Source: Marinobacter alexandrii | Lineage (GTDB): Bacteria > Bacteroidota > Bacteroidia > Cytophagales > Cyclobacteriaceae | Length of the DNA stretch: 64,000 nt | Direction: 5' to 3' | Assembly (NCBI GenBank): GCA_039984955.1 | Contig: JBDWTN010000005.1 | Location: 868,001 to 932,000, forward strand | Shown here: piece by piece, positions 62,371 through 64,000 of the stretch | How positions within the stretch are numbered: position 1 is the first letter of the stretch | Layout of the letters: every line of letters starts with the position of its first letter | The notes under the pieces: generated by a model | Database searches by the model: none | What the model was told of the DNA's origin: nothing | Seen by the model: the letters and a program-made list of their open reading frames with translations, nothing else | Translations under genes and position numbers: made by a program

Positions 62371-63882
62371 ATGCGAAGGCTACTATTCATATTTCTTACC
62401 GTTATCGTTTCTTTTGGTTACGCTCAGTCAGATACTCTTCAGGACAAACGACTAACAGCTGATCAACAAAAAGAAGACTTCAGGCTTTACCGTAAGTTAT
62501 TAGAGGAGACGCACCCTGGACTCTATAGATACACTTCAAAAGAAGTTATTCAATCTAGAATGAATGAAGTTGAAGAATCGCTAAATAGTGAACAATCTTT
62601 TTATGATTTTTTTCGAACACTAGCACAACTAAACGCCGAGATTCGATGTGCACACACTTATGTTATTCCATCAAAAAACTTGAATAGCTTCATTCGAAAA
62701 ATCAAAACAGTTCCATTCTTCTTTTTCCCTATCAATGGTAAACCCTATGTCCTCTTTAATGGAACCTTAAATGAGACGATCAAACCGGGTTTTGAACTTG
62801 TAAGCATTAATGGCATTAAAGTCGATAGTCTTAGAAGTAAGCTTCACAAACATAAATGGTCGGATGGGTACATCGAATTAGCAAAAGATATCACCTTAAC
62901 CGGCTCTTCATTTTGGCTGTTTTATTACTCATTCATAGATCAATCAGAGAGCTACGAGATGGTATTCAAAGATTTTGACAATCAGCTTATCTCTATTGAG
63001 TCGCCAGCACAAAGTACAGCATTGACTTCTTCAAACTACAAGAAAAATCCAGTCAATAAGAAAATGCTTAAAATGTATAATAATGGCCCATCAAAGCCTT
63101 TTAAACTTTCATTCTTAAAAGACATTCCTGATGTGGCTGCACTTTCTTTCAACTCCTTTGGTGAAGGTGATTCTGAAAATGAGGCACAGCAAGCAATGAG
63201 AAATTTTATGGATAAGTCTCTCAAAAAGATTAAAAAGAAAGGATCCAAGTATCTAATCGTGGATTTAAGGAATAATGGAGGCGGCTGGGATGTTCATGGC
63301 GTTGAATTACTGTCATATCTCATGAAAGATGATGAACCATTTGAGTATTATAAATATGCATACACCATCACAGATAATTCAGAGTTTCTGAAATATGCAG
63401 ATGTTCCAGCAAGTGAAAGAGAAAAAATTAAGGATGAGCTTACTCAACAACCCAATGGAACTTATTTATTGAGTGCAGAACAAAATATTGGAATTGGTCC
63501 TTTTGAATCTAAAGAAAGAAAATTTGAAGGCAAAATCTATTTCTTGATTAACGAACAAACCTCTTCTGCAGCATCTGAATTTGCCTCTCTTGCAAAGAGT
63601 TACGAGTTGGGGGTATTCATAGGCAAAGAAACCAATGGAGCTTACGAAGGTGGAAACAGTTTTAGCTTCATCAAAATGAGTCTACCTAACTCAGGGATAT
63701 TCGTCAACACGCCTCTGGTGGCTGGTTTTACCAATGTGAAACCACAAGAGCATAGTGGAAGAGGCCTTCTTCCTGATTATGATATAGGGTTTACCAGAGA
63801 AGACTTAATGATCAGAAATGATCGGCAATTGAACTTTATAAAAAAACTCATCAGAAAGGATATCAAATCATCTACTGAATAA
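62371..63882 (+). CDS. Exported S41-family peptidase (second copy)
   Basis: 503 residues with a signal peptide (ending GYAQ). KYLIVDLRNNGGGW and FLINEQTSSAASEFASL hold the core and nucleophilic Ser, and GKETNGAYEGGNS the following loop. AEIRCAHTYVIP near 85-96 gives the probable catalytic His. A PDZ-like segment (KPGFELVSINGIKVDSL) lies near 140. It is related to, but about 50 residues longer than, the S41 enzyme at 8978. The N-terminal 65 residues are helical. Likely periplasmic; substrate unknown. It lies 77 bp after the AraC gene. Confidence 0.88.
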   Translation: MRRLLFIFLTVIVSFGYAQSDTLQDKRLTADQQKEDFRLYRKLLEETHPGLYRYTSKEVIQSRMNEVEESLNSEQSFYDFFRTLAQLNAEIRCAHTYVIPSKNLNSFIRKIKTVPFFFFPINGKPYVLFNGTLNETIKPGFELVSINGIKVDSLRSKLHKHKWSDGYIELAKDITLTGSSFWLFYYSFIDQSESYEMVFKDFDNQLISIESPAQSTALTSSNYKKNPVNKKMLKMYNNGPSKPFKLSFLKDIPDVAALSFNSFGEGDSENEAQQAMRNFMDKSLKKIKKKGSKYLIVDLRNNGGGWDVHGVELLSYLMKDDEPFEYYKYAYTITDNSEFLKYADVPASEREKIKDELTQQPNGTYLLSAEQNIGIGPFESKERKFEGKIYFLINEQTSSAASEFASLAKSYELGVFIGKETNGAYEGGNSFSFIKMSLPNSGIFVNTPLVAGFTNVKPQEHSGRGLLPDYDIGFTREDLMIRNDRQLNFIKKLIRKDIKSSTE

Positions 63883-63884
63883 AC

Positions 63885-64000
63885 CTATCGATCTTTTGGA
63901 TCTACCTCTGCAAATTTCTCAATCAACTCTTTTTGCTTATCCATATCCACCGGCTTATAGACAATTTTATCAGTCAGTGGATATTTTTTTAACAAGTCAG
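63885..64000 (-). CDS. C-terminal fragment of a gene running off the window
   Basis: Minus-strand reading ends at a TAG at 63885-63887. The visible C-terminal 38 residues (LLKKYPLTDKIVYKPVDM, then DKQKELIEKFAEVDPKDR) are charged and probably helical. The start lies beyond the window. Family not recognised. It converges on the S41 gene with two bases between the stop codons. Confidence 0.55.
   Translation of the reverse strand, partial: DLLKKYPLTDKIVYKPVDMDKQKELIEKFAEVDPKDR

Noticed and set aside
1-64000. A mobile island explanation for the accessory genes
   Set aside because: No integrase, transposase, tRNA, terminal repeats or abrupt composition change was seen, so the window looks like ordinary chromosome.

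Overview
The window looks like a chromosomal segment of a Bacteroidota bacterium, most likely a marine or gliding member of the Cytophagales. The evidence is low GC with few Shine-Dalgarno sites, a type IX secretion C-terminal sorting domain, SprB-type repeats, a TPR/histidine kinase/receiver/AraC hybrid regulator, FISUMP and IPExxxVDY proteins, and -7 boxes resembling TAnnTTTG. I see no rRNA, tRNA, insertion sequence, phage gene or CRISPR array.

Layout. 1-855: two small membrane proteins and a 30-bp palindromic terminator. 855-7556: a 2233-residue secreted protein with 27 SprB-like repeats and an OmpA domain. 7850-20269: an acetyltransferase, a DUF5946-like protein, an S41 peptidase, a bestrophin-like channel, two M1 peptidases around a SiaC-like protein, an M16 peptidase and a carboxypeptidase-regulatory-like protein. 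20349-23459: a membrane AraC regulator followed by two exported proteins. 23505-37373 (minus strand): an Omp85-like barrel, a FISUMP protein, a lipoprotein RidA, a 3027-residue T9SS substrate, a small exported protein and an M28 peptidase lipoprotein. 37512-42797: an iodotyrosine-deiodinase-like flavoprotein, the hybrid two-component regulator between two near-identical regulatory sites, and several small proteins. 43035-52726: a large PLP enzyme, a VF530-like protein, a DEAD-type helicase, pyruvate kinase with its IPExxxVDY neighbour, and the acpP-fabF-rnc-nadE operon. 52831-53438: three very small genes. 53507-60990 (minus strand): a seven-gene run of GntR regulator, two ABC systems, a YbjQ protein and an ABC permease fused to an M1 peptidase. 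61196-64000: a second membrane AraC regulator, a second S41 peptidase and a truncated gene.

The dominant theme is the cell envelope and exported protein breakdown: three M1 catalytic domains, one M16, one M28 and two S41 enzymes, plus two giant surface or secreted proteins. The core block at 46.6-52.7 kb (glycolysis, fatty acid synthesis, RNA processing, NAD synthesis) is conventional.

The most novel signal is regulatory. The hybrid regulator gene (38358-41228) is flanked by two sites made of two 21-bp direct repeats beginning TGGCAG, each followed at exactly the same distance by a -7-like box. The downstream site faces a 70-codon gene. The upstream one faces a short two-hairpin segment ending in a T-run, a candidate small RNA or attenuating leader. 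Other leads are a 21-bp near-palindrome before the GntR/ABC/M1 operon, paired 16-bp palindromes behind an AraC gene, and a coupled loss of cysteines in the SprB-like repeats.
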